Assembly (NCBI RefSeq): GCF_017303295.1
Contig: NZ_JAFKOK010000002.1
Coordinates: 310,001-374,000 of the forward strand
Direction of reading: 5' to 3'
Source of the DNA: Rhodobacter sp. NTK016B
GTDB taxonomy: Bacteria > Pseudomonadota > Alphaproteobacteria > Rhodobacterales > Rhodobacteraceae
Length of the DNA: 64,000 bases
Both the position numbers and the translations under genes were made by a program. Of the stretch, positions 22,536 to 31,115 are shown piece by piece. The notes under the pieces are model-generated. The model was given only the letters and a program-made list of their open reading frames with translations, was not told the DNA's origin and searched no databases. Position 1 is the stretch's first letter. Every line of letters begins with the position of its first letter.

Positions 22536-23426
22536 TCAACGCTCCCAGAAATAGACGGTGGCGGGTTCGGGTTCCCAGACGCGGGCGTTTTCGATGCCCG
22601 GCAGGTCGGCAAAGGCGCGGTATTCGCTGGCGAAAGCGACGTAATCGTCGGTCTCGGCCATCACCGCGGGCTTGCAGGCGATCGGGTCGCGCACGACGCC
22701 GAAGCCGTTCTTGGTGCCGGTCACGAAGGTGAAGAAGCCGTCAAGATCCTCGAGAGTGCCTTCGAGCGCCTCGCGCAGCGACGCGCCGTCGGCCATCCGG
22801 CTGGAGATATAGGCCGCGCCCACTTCAGTGTCGTTCTCGGACCGGGTGAACACCCCCTTCTTCGCCAGCTTGCGGCGCATCTGGTTGTGGTTCGACAGCG
22901 AGCCATTGTGCACAAGGCACTGGTCATCCGCGGTCGAGAACGGATGCGCGCCCATCGTCGTCACCGCCGATTCCGTCGCCATCCGCGTGTGGCCGATGCC
23001 GTGGCTGCCGCCCATCGACCGCAGGTCGAAGCGCTCGGCCACGTCTTTGGGCAGGCCGACTTCCTTGAAGATCTCCATCGCCGCGCCCGCGCCCATGATC
23101 CGCAGACCGCGCGCTTCCAGAGCGGCAATCGCCGCGTCCTTGGACGCTGCCGGGACATTCACGACCGCATGCGTATCGATCACGCGGATCGTCACGGGAA
23201 CGCCGATCTCGTCCGAAAGCGCGGCCTCGAGCCCGCTGAACGCCGTGTCGGGGTCCTGCGACTGAACGGTGATCTTCACGCTGTCCGATTCCGCGTCACC
23301 ATAGATCGCGATCCCCGCACTGTCAGGGCCGCGGTCGGTCATGGTGATCAACATATCGGTCAGCAACTCACCCAAGCGGGGACGCAGCGCGTCCTGCTTA
23401 AGGAAAAGGCCAACAATGCCACACAT
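22536..23426 (-). CDS. mgsA: N-methylglutamate synthase, class II glutamine amidotransferase subunit
   Basis: A 296-residue class II (Ntn) amidotransferase. Cys2 (MCGIVGLF) becomes the N-terminal nucleophile after Met removal. Other signatures are GIGHTRMATESAVTTMGAHP, LVHNGSLSNHNQMRRKL, ENDTEVGAAYI and RDPIACKP. In glutamate synthase this domain releases ammonia from glutamine; in the Mgs complex it should release methylamine from gamma-glutamylmethylamide. A strong ribosome-binding site (ACGGAGGA) precedes the ATG. It is the first gene of the mgsABC-gmaS unit, with a candidate promoter/operator in the 193-bp AT-rich gap upstream. Confidence 0.9.
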   Translation of the reverse strand: MCGIVGLFLKQDALRPRLGELLTDMLITMTDRGPDSAGIAIYGDAESDSVKITVQSQDPDTAFSGLEAALSDEIGVPVTIRVIDTHAVVNVPAASKDAAIAALEARGLRIMGAGAAMEIFKEVGLPKDVAERFDLRSMGGSHGIGHTRMATESAVTTMGAHPFSTADDQCLVHNGSLSNHNQMRRKLAKKGVFTRSENDTEVGAAYISSRMADGASLREALEGTLEDLDGFFTFVTGTKNGFGVVRDPIACKPAVMAETDDYVAFASEYRAFADLPGIENARVWEPEPATVYFWER

Positions 23427-23475
23427 GGGGTCCTCCGTAGGGCTTTCCGATCCGGCAATCCGTGCCGTTACCCTC

Positions 23476-23509
23476 TTACTAATGAGAAACCTATTTTCTT
23501 TTCAAGAAA
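23476..23509 (-). promoter_or_regulatory. Candidate mgs promoter with palindromic operator
   Basis: This AT-rich stretch stands out in the high-GC window. On the minus strand TTGAAA (23505-23500) and TAGTAA (23481-23476) are 18 bp apart and could be -35 and -10. The -35 lies inside a perfect 15-bp palindrome, TTTCTT-TTC-AAGAAA (23495-23509 on the plus strand). A repressor bound there would block the promoter, and an XRE-cupin regulator gene lies just upstream. Confidence 0.45.
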
Positions 23510-23619
23510 TATATACGCCTGAGAGTGAAATGATTTCTCCCGTAGGAAATTGCGCGCAGATTGGCCGGACTGCCCGGTCGCAACCCGCCACTGCCTAAAA
23601 GAGCGGCAGCTTCGAAACC

Positions 23620-24255
23620 TCAACCGGCTTGCGGATAAGTGATGATCGACAGATACCGCACCGGCAACGCGACGATTCCTTCGGGGCCATGCGGCGCATC
23701 CGAATCGAACAGCAGCGAGTCGCCGGGCTCCAGCCGATAGATCCGCTCGCCGTGCCGGTAATCCACCACGCCCTCGATCATGTAGAGCAACTCCATCCCT
23801 TCGTGCTGGAAGGTCGGGAACCGGTGCGAGGCATCGTCGAGCGTGATGAAATACGGCTCGACCACCACGCCCGAGTTGTTCGAGCCAATGTGGCCCAGAA
23901 GCTGGTACTGATGCCCCGCACGGGTGCCTGCGCGTTCGATCTCAACGCCCTCGCCGGATTTCACATGCATGCAGCCGCGCTCTTCCTCGTAGCTTGAGAA
24001 AAGCTGCACCAGTGGCACGCGCAGCGCATGGGCAAGCGCCGAGATGGTGTTGAGCGATGGCGAAATCACCCCATTCTCGATCTTCGACAGCATCCCTGCC
24101 GACAGCCCGGTCTGCGCCGCCAGCTCGCCCCCGGTCATGCGCTGGCGCTTGCGCAGCTCGCGCACCTGTCGGCCGATCGCGACCTCGAGGTTTTTCTCAC
24201 GCTGGTCGCGAACCGCATGCGGGTTCTGCCACAAGGCATCATCTTTCGTCGTCAC
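23620..24255 (-). CDS. XRE family regulator with C-terminal cupin domain
   Basis: A 211-residue regulator. Residues ~30-85 are a Cro/C1-type helix-turn-helix (RKRQRMTGGELAAQTGLSAG, SKIENGVISPSLNTISALAH). Residues ~130-205 are a cupin sensor (FPTFQHEGMELLYMIEGVVD, YRLEPGDSLLFDSDAPHGPE). The family includes PuuR and similar regulators of amine and polyamine catabolism. The start is a GTG at 24255 with GGGAGAG upstream; an in-frame ATG at 24414 would add 53 arginine-rich, non-family residues. It sits directly upstream of mgsABC on the same strand and is the likely regulator of the methylamine genes, through the palindrome at 23495-23509. Confidence 0.88.
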   Translation of the reverse strand: MTTKDDALWQNPHAVRDQREKNLEVAIGRQVRELRKRQRMTGGELAAQTGLSAGMLSKIENGVISPSLNTISALAHALRVPLVQLFSSYEEERGCMHVKSGEGVEIERAGTRAGHQYQLLGHIGSNNSGVVVEPYFITLDDASHRFPTFQHEGMELLYMIEGVVDYRHGERIYRLEPGDSLLFDSDAPHGPEGIVALPVRYLSIITYPQAG

Positions 24256-24589
24256 ATATCTCTCCCTGCGCCGCCGCGGCGTTCGTATCCGGGCCCGCCC
24301 GGACCGGGCGCGGCGAAAGGGCGAGGATAGCGGCTCGGCCCCCTGCTGCGAACCGTTCGGATCGGGCCGGTGGTGACGGCAGTGTCGGCGCCACGGCGCG
24401 GGAAATCCAGCCAAAGGACCGGATGCTGCGTGACAGGGCGGTCAGAGCGCCTGCAAAGCGGGCAGAACGAGACCGGGCCGGGGCGGCGGAGCGGTCCGTG
24501 CCCCGCTTTCATCCCAGCGTCACATCCAGAGGCTAGGCCCGCCCCGGAACGCAACGACGGGCGGTTTGCCCGTAATCCTGAGGATCACC
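24256..24589. other. Divergent intergenic region between XRE-cupin regulator and ABC importer
   Basis: A 334-bp GC-rich gap with no convincing gene. It must hold promoters for both flanking genes, but no clear -10/-35 pair is visible. Close to the importer start is a 6-bp inverted repeat, ACGGGC/GCCCGT around a 5-base loop (24557-24573), just ahead of the GAGG ribosome-binding site at 24580. Confidence 0.5.
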
Positions 24590-25576
24590 ATGCAACGCAT
24601 CATCGCCGCGGCGCTTGCGGCCACGCTTTTCGCCAGTCCGGTCATCGCCCAGAACACCGATGTCTCGGGCCCGCTCGTTCTCTATACCTCGCAGCCCAAC
24701 GAGGACGCGCAGCGCACCGTCGACGCCTTCACCGCCGCCTATCCGAATGTCGAGGTGACGTGGATCCGTGACGGCACGACGCAGGTCATGGCGCGGCTGG
24801 AAGCCGAATACGCCGCCGGCGCGCCGCAGGCCGATGTGCTGCTGATCGCCGACATGGTCACGATGGAAGGGCTTGAAGCGCAGGACCGGCTGATGGCCTA
24901 TCCGGGCGCCGATATCTCGGCCTATGACCCGGCGCTGATGGATCCCGAGTACCATTATTTCTCGACCAAGCTGATCACCACCGGCATTATCTACAACACC
25001 AACGCGCCCTTCGTGCCCGAAAGCTGGACCGACCTGCTGCGCCCCGAGGCGCAGGGACAGATCGCCATGCCCTCGCCGCTGACCTCGGGCGCCGCGACGA
25101 TCCACATGGTGTCGCTGACCTCGAACCCCGATCTGGGCTGGGACTATTATCAAGGCCTCGCCGATCAGGGCACGAACCCGCAGGGCGGCAATGGCGGTGT
25201 CTACCGCGCCGTGGCCGGTGGCGAGCAGATGTATGGCATGGTCGTCGACTTCCTGCCGATCCGCGAAATCCCGAACGGCGCGCCCGTGGGCTTCGTCTTC
25301 CCGACCGAGGGCGTCAGCGCCGTGACCGAGCCGGTGGCGATCCTGTCCAGCGCGCAGAACGTCCCCGCCGCGCAGGCTTTCGTCGATTTCCTGATCTCGG
25401 AAGCGGGTCAGCAACTGGCCGCCGATATGGGCTATCTGCCCGCCCTGCCCGGCATCACCCCGCCCGAGGGCTTCCCGGCGCTCGAAGACATCCGGATGCT
25501 GGATTTTGACCCCGCCGCCGCGCTGGAAAGCGCGACTGACGACCGGATGCGCTTTGTCGAGATCTTCGGCGGCTGA
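24590..25576 (+). CDS. ABC transporter substrate-binding protein, iron/phosphonate/amine type
   Basis: A 328-residue periplasmic protein with a Sec signal peptide (MQRIIAAALAATLFASPVIA). The mature part has the fold signature of AfuA/FbpA-like proteins: LVLYTSQPNEDAQRTVDAF, ADVLLIADMVTMEGLEAQ, VPESWTDLLRPEAQGQIAMP and FVDFLISEAGQQLAADMGYL. The ATG at 24590 has GAGG upstream; a longer frame begins at 24566. The family binds ferric iron, phosphonates, thiamine or polyamines. I see no clear tyrosine pair that would point to iron. It is followed ten bases later by its permease. Confidence 0.82.
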   Translation: MQRIIAAALAATLFASPVIAQNTDVSGPLVLYTSQPNEDAQRTVDAFTAAYPNVEVTWIRDGTTQVMARLEAEYAAGAPQADVLLIADMVTMEGLEAQDRLMAYPGADISAYDPALMDPEYHYFSTKLITTGIIYNTNAPFVPESWTDLLRPEAQGQIAMPSPLTSGAATIHMVSLTSNPDLGWDYYQGLADQGTNPQGGNGGVYRAVAGGEQMYGMVVDFLPIREIPNGAPVGFVFPTEGVSAVTEPVAILSSAQNVPAAQAFVDFLISEAGQQLAADMGYLPALPGITPPEGFPALEDIRMLDFDPAAALESATDDRMRFVEIFGG

Positions 25577-25585
25577 TCCGCGCTC

Positions 25586-27292
25586 ATGCGTCTGAAAACA
25601 ACGCTCGGCGGCGAGGGGCTGACCCTCGCCGCGCTTCTTGTGTTCGCGGCGGCGCTGATGGTGACGCCGCTGGCGCTGTTGTTGCGCGCGGGGCTTCTGG
25701 CCGATGGTCTGCCCTCGCTTCAGCCGGTGCTGGAGGCGCTGAATTCCCGCTCGGTCCCGCGCGCGCTGTGGCATTCGCTGGAAAGCGCGGGGCTCTCTGC
25801 CGCGCTGGCGCTGTTCGTGGGGGTGACGGTCGCGCTGATCGTCGGGCTCACGGATCTGCGCGGCAAGGCGGTGTTCACCTTCCTGCTGCTGATCCCGATG
25901 ATGATCCCGCCGCATGTGACCGCGATTGCGTGGACGCAGGCGCTGGGACCGTCCTCGCCGCTCTTGGGCGCGCTGGGGCTGGCGCCGCCACCCGGCACGC
26001 CGCACCCGCTATACGGGCGCGGCGGGGTGATCGCTCTGCTGGCGGTGCAATCCATGCCGCTGGTCTTTCTGGTCACGCTGGCCGCGCTGCGCAGCCTTCC
26101 GCGCGAGATGGTCGAGGCCGCGCGCATCGCCGGCGCCCGCGCGCCACGGCTGCTGGGCCGCGTGATCCTGCCGTTGCTCGCGCCCAGCCTGCTGGCCGCC
26201 TATGCGCTGGCCTTCGTCTCAAGCCTCGGGAATTTCGGCATCCCGGCGCTCTTGGGCATTCCCGGGCGCTACATCACCCTGCCCGTGCTGATCTGGCAGC
26301 GACTGTCCAGCTTCGGGCCGTCGATGCTGGCTGATGTGGCAGTCCTGTCGGCGCTGATGGCGCTTCTGGCGATCGTTGTCGTCGCGGTGCAGATGACGCT
26401 GGCGCGCCGCTTTCGCGCGGCACTGATCGGCCCGGCACAGGCGCCGCTGTCGCTGCGTCTGGGACGCTGGCGCTGGGGGGCCGAGGGCGCGATGACGGCG
26501 CTGATATTGGTAACGCTGGCACTGCCGATGGCGGCCCTGTTCGGCACGGCGCTGGTGCCGACCTATGGCGTGGCGCTGAACTGGCAGACGCTGACCTTCG
26601 ACAATTTCGCCGAGGTGCTGTTTCGTCAGGGCGTCACGGCGCGGGCCTTCGTCAACTCGACCCTCGCCGCAAGCGCCGCCGCATTGATCCTGTCGGTGCT
26701 GGGCGCGCTGACCGCAAGGCTGATCGCCGGTCGCGCCAAGGCACCGCGCCGGGCGGGGCTGGCGATGTCGTCGCTGGCCGAGACGACCTATGCGATCCCC
26801 GGTCTGGTGATCTCGATCGCCTTCATCCTGACCTTTCTGCGCCCGCTGCCGGGGCTGGGCGTGTCGATCTACAACACGCTGTGGATCATCGTTCTGGCCT
26901 ATCTCTGCGCCTTTTTCGCCGTCGCGCTGAAGCCCGTGACAGCGGCTTGCCTGCAGCTCGACCCGGCGCTCGATGAGGCCGCGCGGGTCGCGGGCGCGGG
27001 CTGGGGGCGCAGACTGATACGGATCTTTCTGCCGCTGATCGCCCCGGCTGCGGCCTCGGGCGCGATCATGGTGTTCCTGACCGCGTATAACGAGGTGACG
27101 GTCTCGGCGCTGTTGTGGTCGACCGGGACCGAAACCATCGGCACGGCGATCTACAATTACGAAGACGGCGGCTACACGACGCTCGCCGCCGCGATGGCGG
27201 CGGTGACGGTCGTGGCGACGGTGGCGCTGATGGCGCTGCTTGATCTTCTGGGCCGCCGATTGCCGCCCGGCGTGGTGCCGTGGCGGATCTGA
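25586..27292 (+). CDS. ABC transporter permease, fused two-domain type
   Basis: A 568-residue membrane protein with two BPD-type permease halves in one chain, as in FbpB/AfuB. Hydrophobic segments alternate over the whole length. Two EAA loops are seen: REMVEAARIAGARAPRLLGR (first half) and DEAARVAGAGWGRRLIRIF (second half), where the ATPase docks. It follows the binding-protein gene by nine bases, so both form one operon. The matching ATPase gene is on the opposite strand four bases after the stop, an unusual convergent layout. Confidence 0.88.
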   Translation: MRLKTTLGGEGLTLAALLVFAAALMVTPLALLLRAGLLADGLPSLQPVLEALNSRSVPRALWHSLESAGLSAALALFVGVTVALIVGLTDLRGKAVFTFLLLIPMMIPPHVTAIAWTQALGPSSPLLGALGLAPPPGTPHPLYGRGGVIALLAVQSMPLVFLVTLAALRSLPREMVEAARIAGARAPRLLGRVILPLLAPSLLAAYALAFVSSLGNFGIPALLGIPGRYITLPVLIWQRLSSFGPSMLADVAVLSALMALLAIVVVAVQMTLARRFRAALIGPAQAPLSLRLGRWRWGAEGAMTALILVTLALPMAALFGTALVPTYGVALNWQTLTFDNFAEVLFRQGVTARAFVNSTLAASAAALILSVLGALTARLIAGRAKAPRRAGLAMSSLAETTYAIPGLVISIAFILTFLRPLPGLGVSIYNTLWIIVLAYLCAFFAVALKPVTAACLQLDPALDEAARVAGAGWGRRLIRIFLPLIAPAAASGAIMVFLTAYNEVTVSALLWSTGTETIGTAIYNYEDGGYTTLAAAMAAVTVVATVALMALLDLLGRRLPPGVVPWRI

Positions 27293-27296
27293 CGGG

Positions 27297-28331
27297 TCAG
27301 TCCGGCAACAGCCAGCCGCCGCGCACCGCCAGCGACAGGGCCTCGCCCGCGCGCACCTTTTGCAGCAGGTGCAGGGTCAGCGGCGGCTGGTCTTCGGCCA
27401 CGGCGACCTTGGCCTCCCAATGCCCGCCCCGGTACAGCGCCGACACGATCCGGCCGTCCAGACATTCGGGCAGCCCCTCGGCGCCGGGCACCAGATCGGC
27501 GGGACGGAACAGCGCCTCGCGCGGGCCTTCGGGCCCGCCGAGGCCCCGCATCGAAACCGGACGCCCCAGCAAAAAGACCCGGCCCTGCCGATACTCGACC
27601 GGCAGAACGGCGCCCTGCCCGATGAAGCGCGCCACGGCGGCGCTTTGCGGACGCTCGTAGATTTCGCCCGGCGTGCCCACCTGCAAGAACTGCCCGTCGC
27701 GCATCACCGCCATGCGATCGGCCACTGCCATCGCCTCGCGCTGATCATGCGTGATGTAGACCGTGGTCGCGCCCGACTGGCGGTGAAAGGCCACAAGCTC
27801 GTCCTCCATCACATGGCGCAGATGCGGGTCGAGATTGGCCAGCGGCTCGTCCATCAGGATCGTGCCCGCATCCTGCGCCAGACAGCGCGCAAGCGCCACG
27901 CGCTGACGTTGCCCGCCCGACAGGTCGGCGGGTTTGCGGGTTGCGTAGTCGCTCAGCGCGACGGTGGCGAGATGCCGGTCGGCATGGCGCGCGGCCTCGC
28001 CCCGCGACAGGCCCGCGGATTCCGCCGGGAAAGCCACGTTGCCGCGCACATCGAGATGCGGCCATAGCGCATAGGACTGGAACACGAACCCCACTTTCCG
28101 CGCTTCGGGCGGCACATGCACGCCGCGCCCGCTGACCTGCCGTGCGCCCAGATGGATCTCGCCGTCATCGGGCTCGTCCAGCCCGGCGATCAGACGCAGA
28201 AGCGTGGACTTGCCGCAGCCCGACGCGCCGACGATGGCAAAGAATTCGCCCGCCGCGATCTCGGCCGAGACACCGGCCAGGGCGGGCTTGCCGCCAAAGG
28301 ATTTCTGCAGATCGCAAAGAGAGATGGACAC
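27297..28331 (-). CDS. ABC transporter ATP-binding protein, FbpC/PotA-like
   Basis: A 344-residue ATPase. Walker A is GASGCGKSTLLRLIAG, the signature is LSGGQRQRVALARCLA, Walker B is GTILMDEPLANLDPHLR, and the switch His lies in TVYITHDQREA. After ~residue 235 there is a TOBE-like regulatory domain (LGRPVSMRGLGG and beyond). The GTG at 28331 is chosen; a TTG at 28364 has no ribosome-binding site. It converges on the permease gene with four bases between stops, so it is transcribed separately from its likely partners, and it diverges from the AraC gene. Confidence 0.86.
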   Translation of the reverse strand: MSISLCDLQKSFGGKPALAGVSAEIAAGEFFAIVGASGCGKSTLLRLIAGLDEPDDGEIHLGARQVSGRGVHVPPEARKVGFVFQSYALWPHLDVRGNVAFPAESAGLSRGEAARHADRHLATVALSDYATRKPADLSGGQRQRVALARCLAQDAGTILMDEPLANLDPHLRHVMEDELVAFHRQSGATTVYITHDQREAMAVADRMAVMRDGQFLQVGTPGEIYERPQSAAVARFIGQGAVLPVEYRQGRVFLLGRPVSMRGLGGPEGPREALFRPADLVPGAEGLPECLDGRIVSALYRGGHWEAKVAVAEDQPPLTLHLLQKVRAGEALSLAVRGGWLLPD

Positions 28332-28461
28332 GTTCGAATTCCGCTGCGTTTGGGGATCGCGCAAGGGCTAAAGCGCAACGGTAACAACGCCATGACGCGC
28401 GCTGTCTTCCGGTTGGGCGGAAAGCTGGATTAAGGTCGCGCGAACGGATCAAGGGGGTCTC

Positions 28462-29484
28462 ATGTCCCAGCCCATGATGGCGGCGGGTTTCGTCGCGGCG
28501 TTTGTGGACTACGCGGTCACGCAGGGGGCCGGGCGCGACGCGCTGCTGCGCGCCAGCGGCCTCACGCCCGCGCAACTGGCCGTTCAGGATGGCCGCGTTC
28601 CGGTCGCCGCCTACGAGGCGGTGATCGGCACGGCCATGGCGCTGACCGGCGATACCGCGCTTTTGCTGCGCCAGACGCTCGATACCCGGCTGGAAGAGAT
28701 GTCGGTCGTGGGTCAGATCGTGCATCACTCGGCCTCGCTCGAACATTCCATCGCCCAGCTCAACCGCTACCTGCGACTGATCGCCGATACCAACGCCATG
28801 CCCGGGCGCGACCGGTTCGAGATCCGGCGCAGCGGGGTCGAGGTCTGGATCGTCGACCACCTGCCGGTTGCGGATGCCGATTACCTCATGCTTGAGGCGT
28901 CTTTTGCCCGCTTCATCAGCGAGTTTCGCCGCGCCTTTCCCGATCAGGTCTTCGCGCTGGCGCTCGATGTCAGCTGGCCGCCGCCGCCCCATGCCGCGGC
29001 CTATCCCGAGCTTTTGCAGATCCCCGTCCGGTTCAGCGCCGGGCGCAACGCGCTTCGCATCGATCCCGTCTGGCTGACCGACCGCGCCGAATTCGAACCG
29101 GGCAGCCCCTATGTGTTCGGCATCTTCGCCCGGCATGCCGACGCGCTGCTGGCCGAGCTTTCGCAGACCGACACGATCCGCGCGCGGATCGAAGCGCGGC
29201 TGTTGCCAGATCTGCACAAGGGCGCCCCGTCGATGGACCGTCTGGCACGCGATCTGGGCATGAGCCGCCAGACCTTGTACCGGCGGCTCAAGGACGAAGG
29301 CGTCACCTTCGCGGGCCTGCACGATGCGCTGCGTCACCGGATGGCGGTGGATTACCTGCGCGCGCGCAAGGTCTCGGTCAACGAGACGGCCTATCTGCTG
29401 GGCTTCTCCGAGGCCTCATCCTTCGTGCGGGCCTTCCGCCGCTGGACCGGGCGCAGCCCGACGGCTTTTCTGGGCGCCGATTGA
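28462..29484 (+). CDS. AraC family transcriptional regulator
   Basis: A 340-residue regulator. The N-terminal ~200 residues are an arabinose-binding-like sensor of the OruR type (FVDYAVTQGAGRDALLRASG, VAAYEAVIGTAMALTG). The C-terminal ~100 residues carry the double helix-turn-helix (MDRLARDLGMSRQTLYRRLK and VNETAYLLGFSEASSFVRAF, then RRWTGRSPTAFL). An AAGGGGG precedes the ATG. It diverges from the ABC ATPase gene across 130 bp. Directly at its stop codon begin two 15-bp direct repeats 21 bp apart, a spacing typical of AraC-family sites, so it may control the lipoprotein gene downstream, itself, or both. Confidence 0.9.
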   Translation: MSQPMMAAGFVAAFVDYAVTQGAGRDALLRASGLTPAQLAVQDGRVPVAAYEAVIGTAMALTGDTALLLRQTLDTRLEEMSVVGQIVHHSASLEHSIAQLNRYLRLIADTNAMPGRDRFEIRRSGVEVWIVDHLPVADADYLMLEASFARFISEFRRAFPDQVFALALDVSWPPPPHAAAYPELLQIPVRFSAGRNALRIDPVWLTDRAEFEPGSPYVFGIFARHADALLAELSQTDTIRARIEARLLPDLHKGAPSMDRLARDLGMSRQTLYRRLKDEGVTFAGLHDALRHRMAVDYLRARKVSVNETAYLLGFSEASSFVRAFRRWTGRSPTAFLGAD

Positions 29485-29517
29485 TACCGGCGGTCAATCC
29501 TCTGATACCGGCGGTCA
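29482..29517 (+). promoter_or_regulatory. Two 15-bp direct repeats, candidate AraC-type binding site
   Basis: TGATACCGGCGGTCA occurs perfectly at 29482-29496 and again at 29503-29517, so the centres are 21 bp or two helical turns apart. The first copy includes the TGA stop of the AraC gene. A CATAAA at 29539 could be a -10 with the second repeat against its -35, as in activation by AraC-type proteins. The downstream target would be the lipoprotein gene. Confidence 0.55.
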
Positions 29518-29581
29518 TGCCGGGCGGCTCTTCGATCCCATAAATCCCCGTGCGTCACAAACATCGCACGAGGATATGACG

Positions 29582-29947
29582 ATGAAAGCCCCTCTTTCCC
29601 TTCTGCTCGGCACCGCTATGGCGCTGGGCGCCTGCGCCAATTCGGGCGCTGGCTACTCCCCCGTTCTGGACGGCGCGCCGACGCCTGCCTACCACGCCGA
29701 TCTGCGCGCCTGTCAGACGCTTGCGCGCGATCAGCGCCAGCTTGACCATGAAACGATGGGCGCGGCCCTTCTCGGAGCGGGCCTTGGTGCCGTGCTGGGC
29801 GATGCGGATGCGGGCGGCGACGCGCTGGGTGGCGCAATTGCCGGGGCCGTCGCGGGCGGCGCGGCAAGCGCGGTCGATGTGTCGGATCGGCGCGAGGCGA
29901 TGGTGATCCAGTGCCTGCGCGGTCGTGGTCACCGGGTGGTCGGTTGA
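29582..29947 (+). CDS. Small glycine-zipper lipoprotein
   Basis: A 121-residue protein with a lipoprotein signal (MKAPLSLLLGTAMALGACAN; lipobox LGAC, Cys18). The middle has a glycine-rich zipper (MGAALLGAGLGAVLGDADAG, LGGAIAGAVAGGAASAV) like that of outer-membrane-associated glycine-zipper proteins. The ATG at 29582 is preferred over 29576 because GAGG is at correct distance. It probably anchors in the outer membrane. It stands alone, downstream of the direct repeats that may bind the AraC regulator. Confidence 0.8.
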   Translation: MKAPLSLLLGTAMALGACANSGAGYSPVLDGAPTPAYHADLRACQTLARDQRQLDHETMGAALLGAGLGAVLGDADAGGDALGGAIAGAVAGGAASAVDVSDRREAMVIQCLRGRGHRVVG

Positions 29948-30286
29948 GCGCGCCATGCAGAGTCAAACGAACCCCTGCCATCACCGGATGGACGCGCTCT
30001 ACGCGCTGCTGACCGGGACGGGCACCCCCGTCCCCACCCGGCGGAGCGCGCATCCCGGCCCCGCGCGATTTCGTGCCCTGTGTCGCGCGGCACGGGGTCG
30101 GATGACAGAACCACCCTTGCACCTGCGCGGGTAGCGCAGGATACTAGGTGAAGCTTCAACCCGGGCCCGTCAAAGGGGCTTAATTCGCTGCCCTGCCGCC
30201 GGACGCGCCATTGACGGCAGAACGCGGCAAGGCCCCTCTGGGCGGCCCGGAAACAATTGACATCCAAGACAAATTCAAGGCTTCAC
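29948..30286. other. Intergenic region upstream of kdsA
   Basis: A 339-bp gap. A frame of about 60 codons from 29955 exists but has no ribosome-binding site and arginine/proline-rich noise, so I do not call it. A 7-bp inverted repeat CCTGCGC/GCGCAGG (30122-30140) lies inside a possible promoter (see 30117-30145). Nothing else is evident. Confidence 0.5.
30117..30145 (+). promoter_or_regulatory. Possible kdsA-kdsB promoter
   Basis: TTGCAC at 30117-30122 and GATACT at 30140-30145 are 17 bp apart, a fair match to a housekeeping promoter. The spacer holds a perfect 7-bp hairpin. It lies about 140 bp before the kdsA start. Support is sequence pattern only. Confidence 0.3.
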
Positions 30287-31114
30287 ATGACCGCCAAAAC
30301 GATAGAAATCGGCAACATCAAGGCTGGTGCCGGCTCGCCCATTTTCCTGATCGCCGGCCCCTGCCAGCTTGAAAGCCTGGACCATGCGCGCCTGATGGCC
30401 GAGAAGATCGCCGAAGCCTGCGCGCCTACGGGCACGCAATTCGTCTTCAAGGCGAGCTACGACAAGGCGAACCGCTCGTCGATCTCGACCCAGCGCGGGC
30501 TGGGAATCGAGAAAGGCCTCGAGATTCTCGGCAAGATCCGCGACGAATTCGGCGTGCCGGTACTGACCGACGTCCACGAGGCAAGCCAGTGCGCAACGGC
30601 CGCCGAAGTCTGCGACGTGCTGCAGATCCCCGCCTTCCTGTGCCGTCAGACCGACCTCTTGCTGGCCGCCGGGGCGACGGGCAAAGCCGTCAACGTCAAG
30701 AAAGGCCAGTTTCTGGCCCCTTGGGACATGGCCAATGTGGCCAAGAAGGTGGAATCGACGGGCAACACGCGGATCATGCTGTGCGACCGCGGCACTTCGT
30801 TTGGCTACAATACGCTGGTGACGGATTTCCGGGGCCTGCCAATTATGGCGCAGACCGGCTATCCGGTGATCTTCGACGCCACGCATTCGGTGCAGCAACC
30901 GGGCGGTCAGGGCACCACCTCGGGCGGGCAACGCGAATTCGTGCCGGTGCTGGCGCGGGCGGCCTGCGCGGTCGGGATCTCGGGTCTGTTCATCGAAACG
31001 CATGAAGACCCCGACAACGCCCCCTCGGACGGTCCCAACATGGTGCCGATCAATGAGCTGGGCGCGCTGATCGGTCAGCTTCGCGCCTTCGACGCGCTGG
31101 CAAAAGGGCTCTGA
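30287..31114 (+). CDS. kdsA: 3-deoxy-8-phosphooctulonate synthase (Kdo-8-phosphate synthase)
   Basis: A 275-residue enzyme that condenses arabinose-5-phosphate with phosphoenolpyruvate to Kdo-8-phosphate. Family blocks are [68 protein letters not shown] and [20 protein letters not shown]. The start is the ATG at 30287; the in-frame TTG at 30257 would add ten residues of no family likeness. It is followed one base later by kdsB. Kdo is needed for lipid A core and for many capsules, and this pair opens the surface-polysaccharide locus. Confidence 0.95.
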   Translation: MTAKTIEIGNIKAGAGSPIFLIAGPCQLESLDHARLMAEKIAEACAPTGTQFVFKASYDKANRSSISTQRGLGIEKGLEILGKIRDEFGVPVLTDVHEASQCATAAEVCDVLQIPAFLCRQTDLLLAAGATGKAVNVKKGQFLAPWDMANVAKKVESTGNTRIMLCDRGTSFGYNTLVTDFRGLPIMAQTGYPVIFDATHSVQQPGGQGTTSGGQREFVPVLARAACAVGISGLFIETHEDPDNAPSDGPNMVPINELGALIGQLRAFDALAKGL

Positions 31115-31115
31115 G

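Noticed and set aside
29955-30134. A ~60-codon frame after the lipoprotein gene
   Set aside because: Arg/Pro-rich, no ribosome-binding site, lies in a region with promoter-like features for kdsA.
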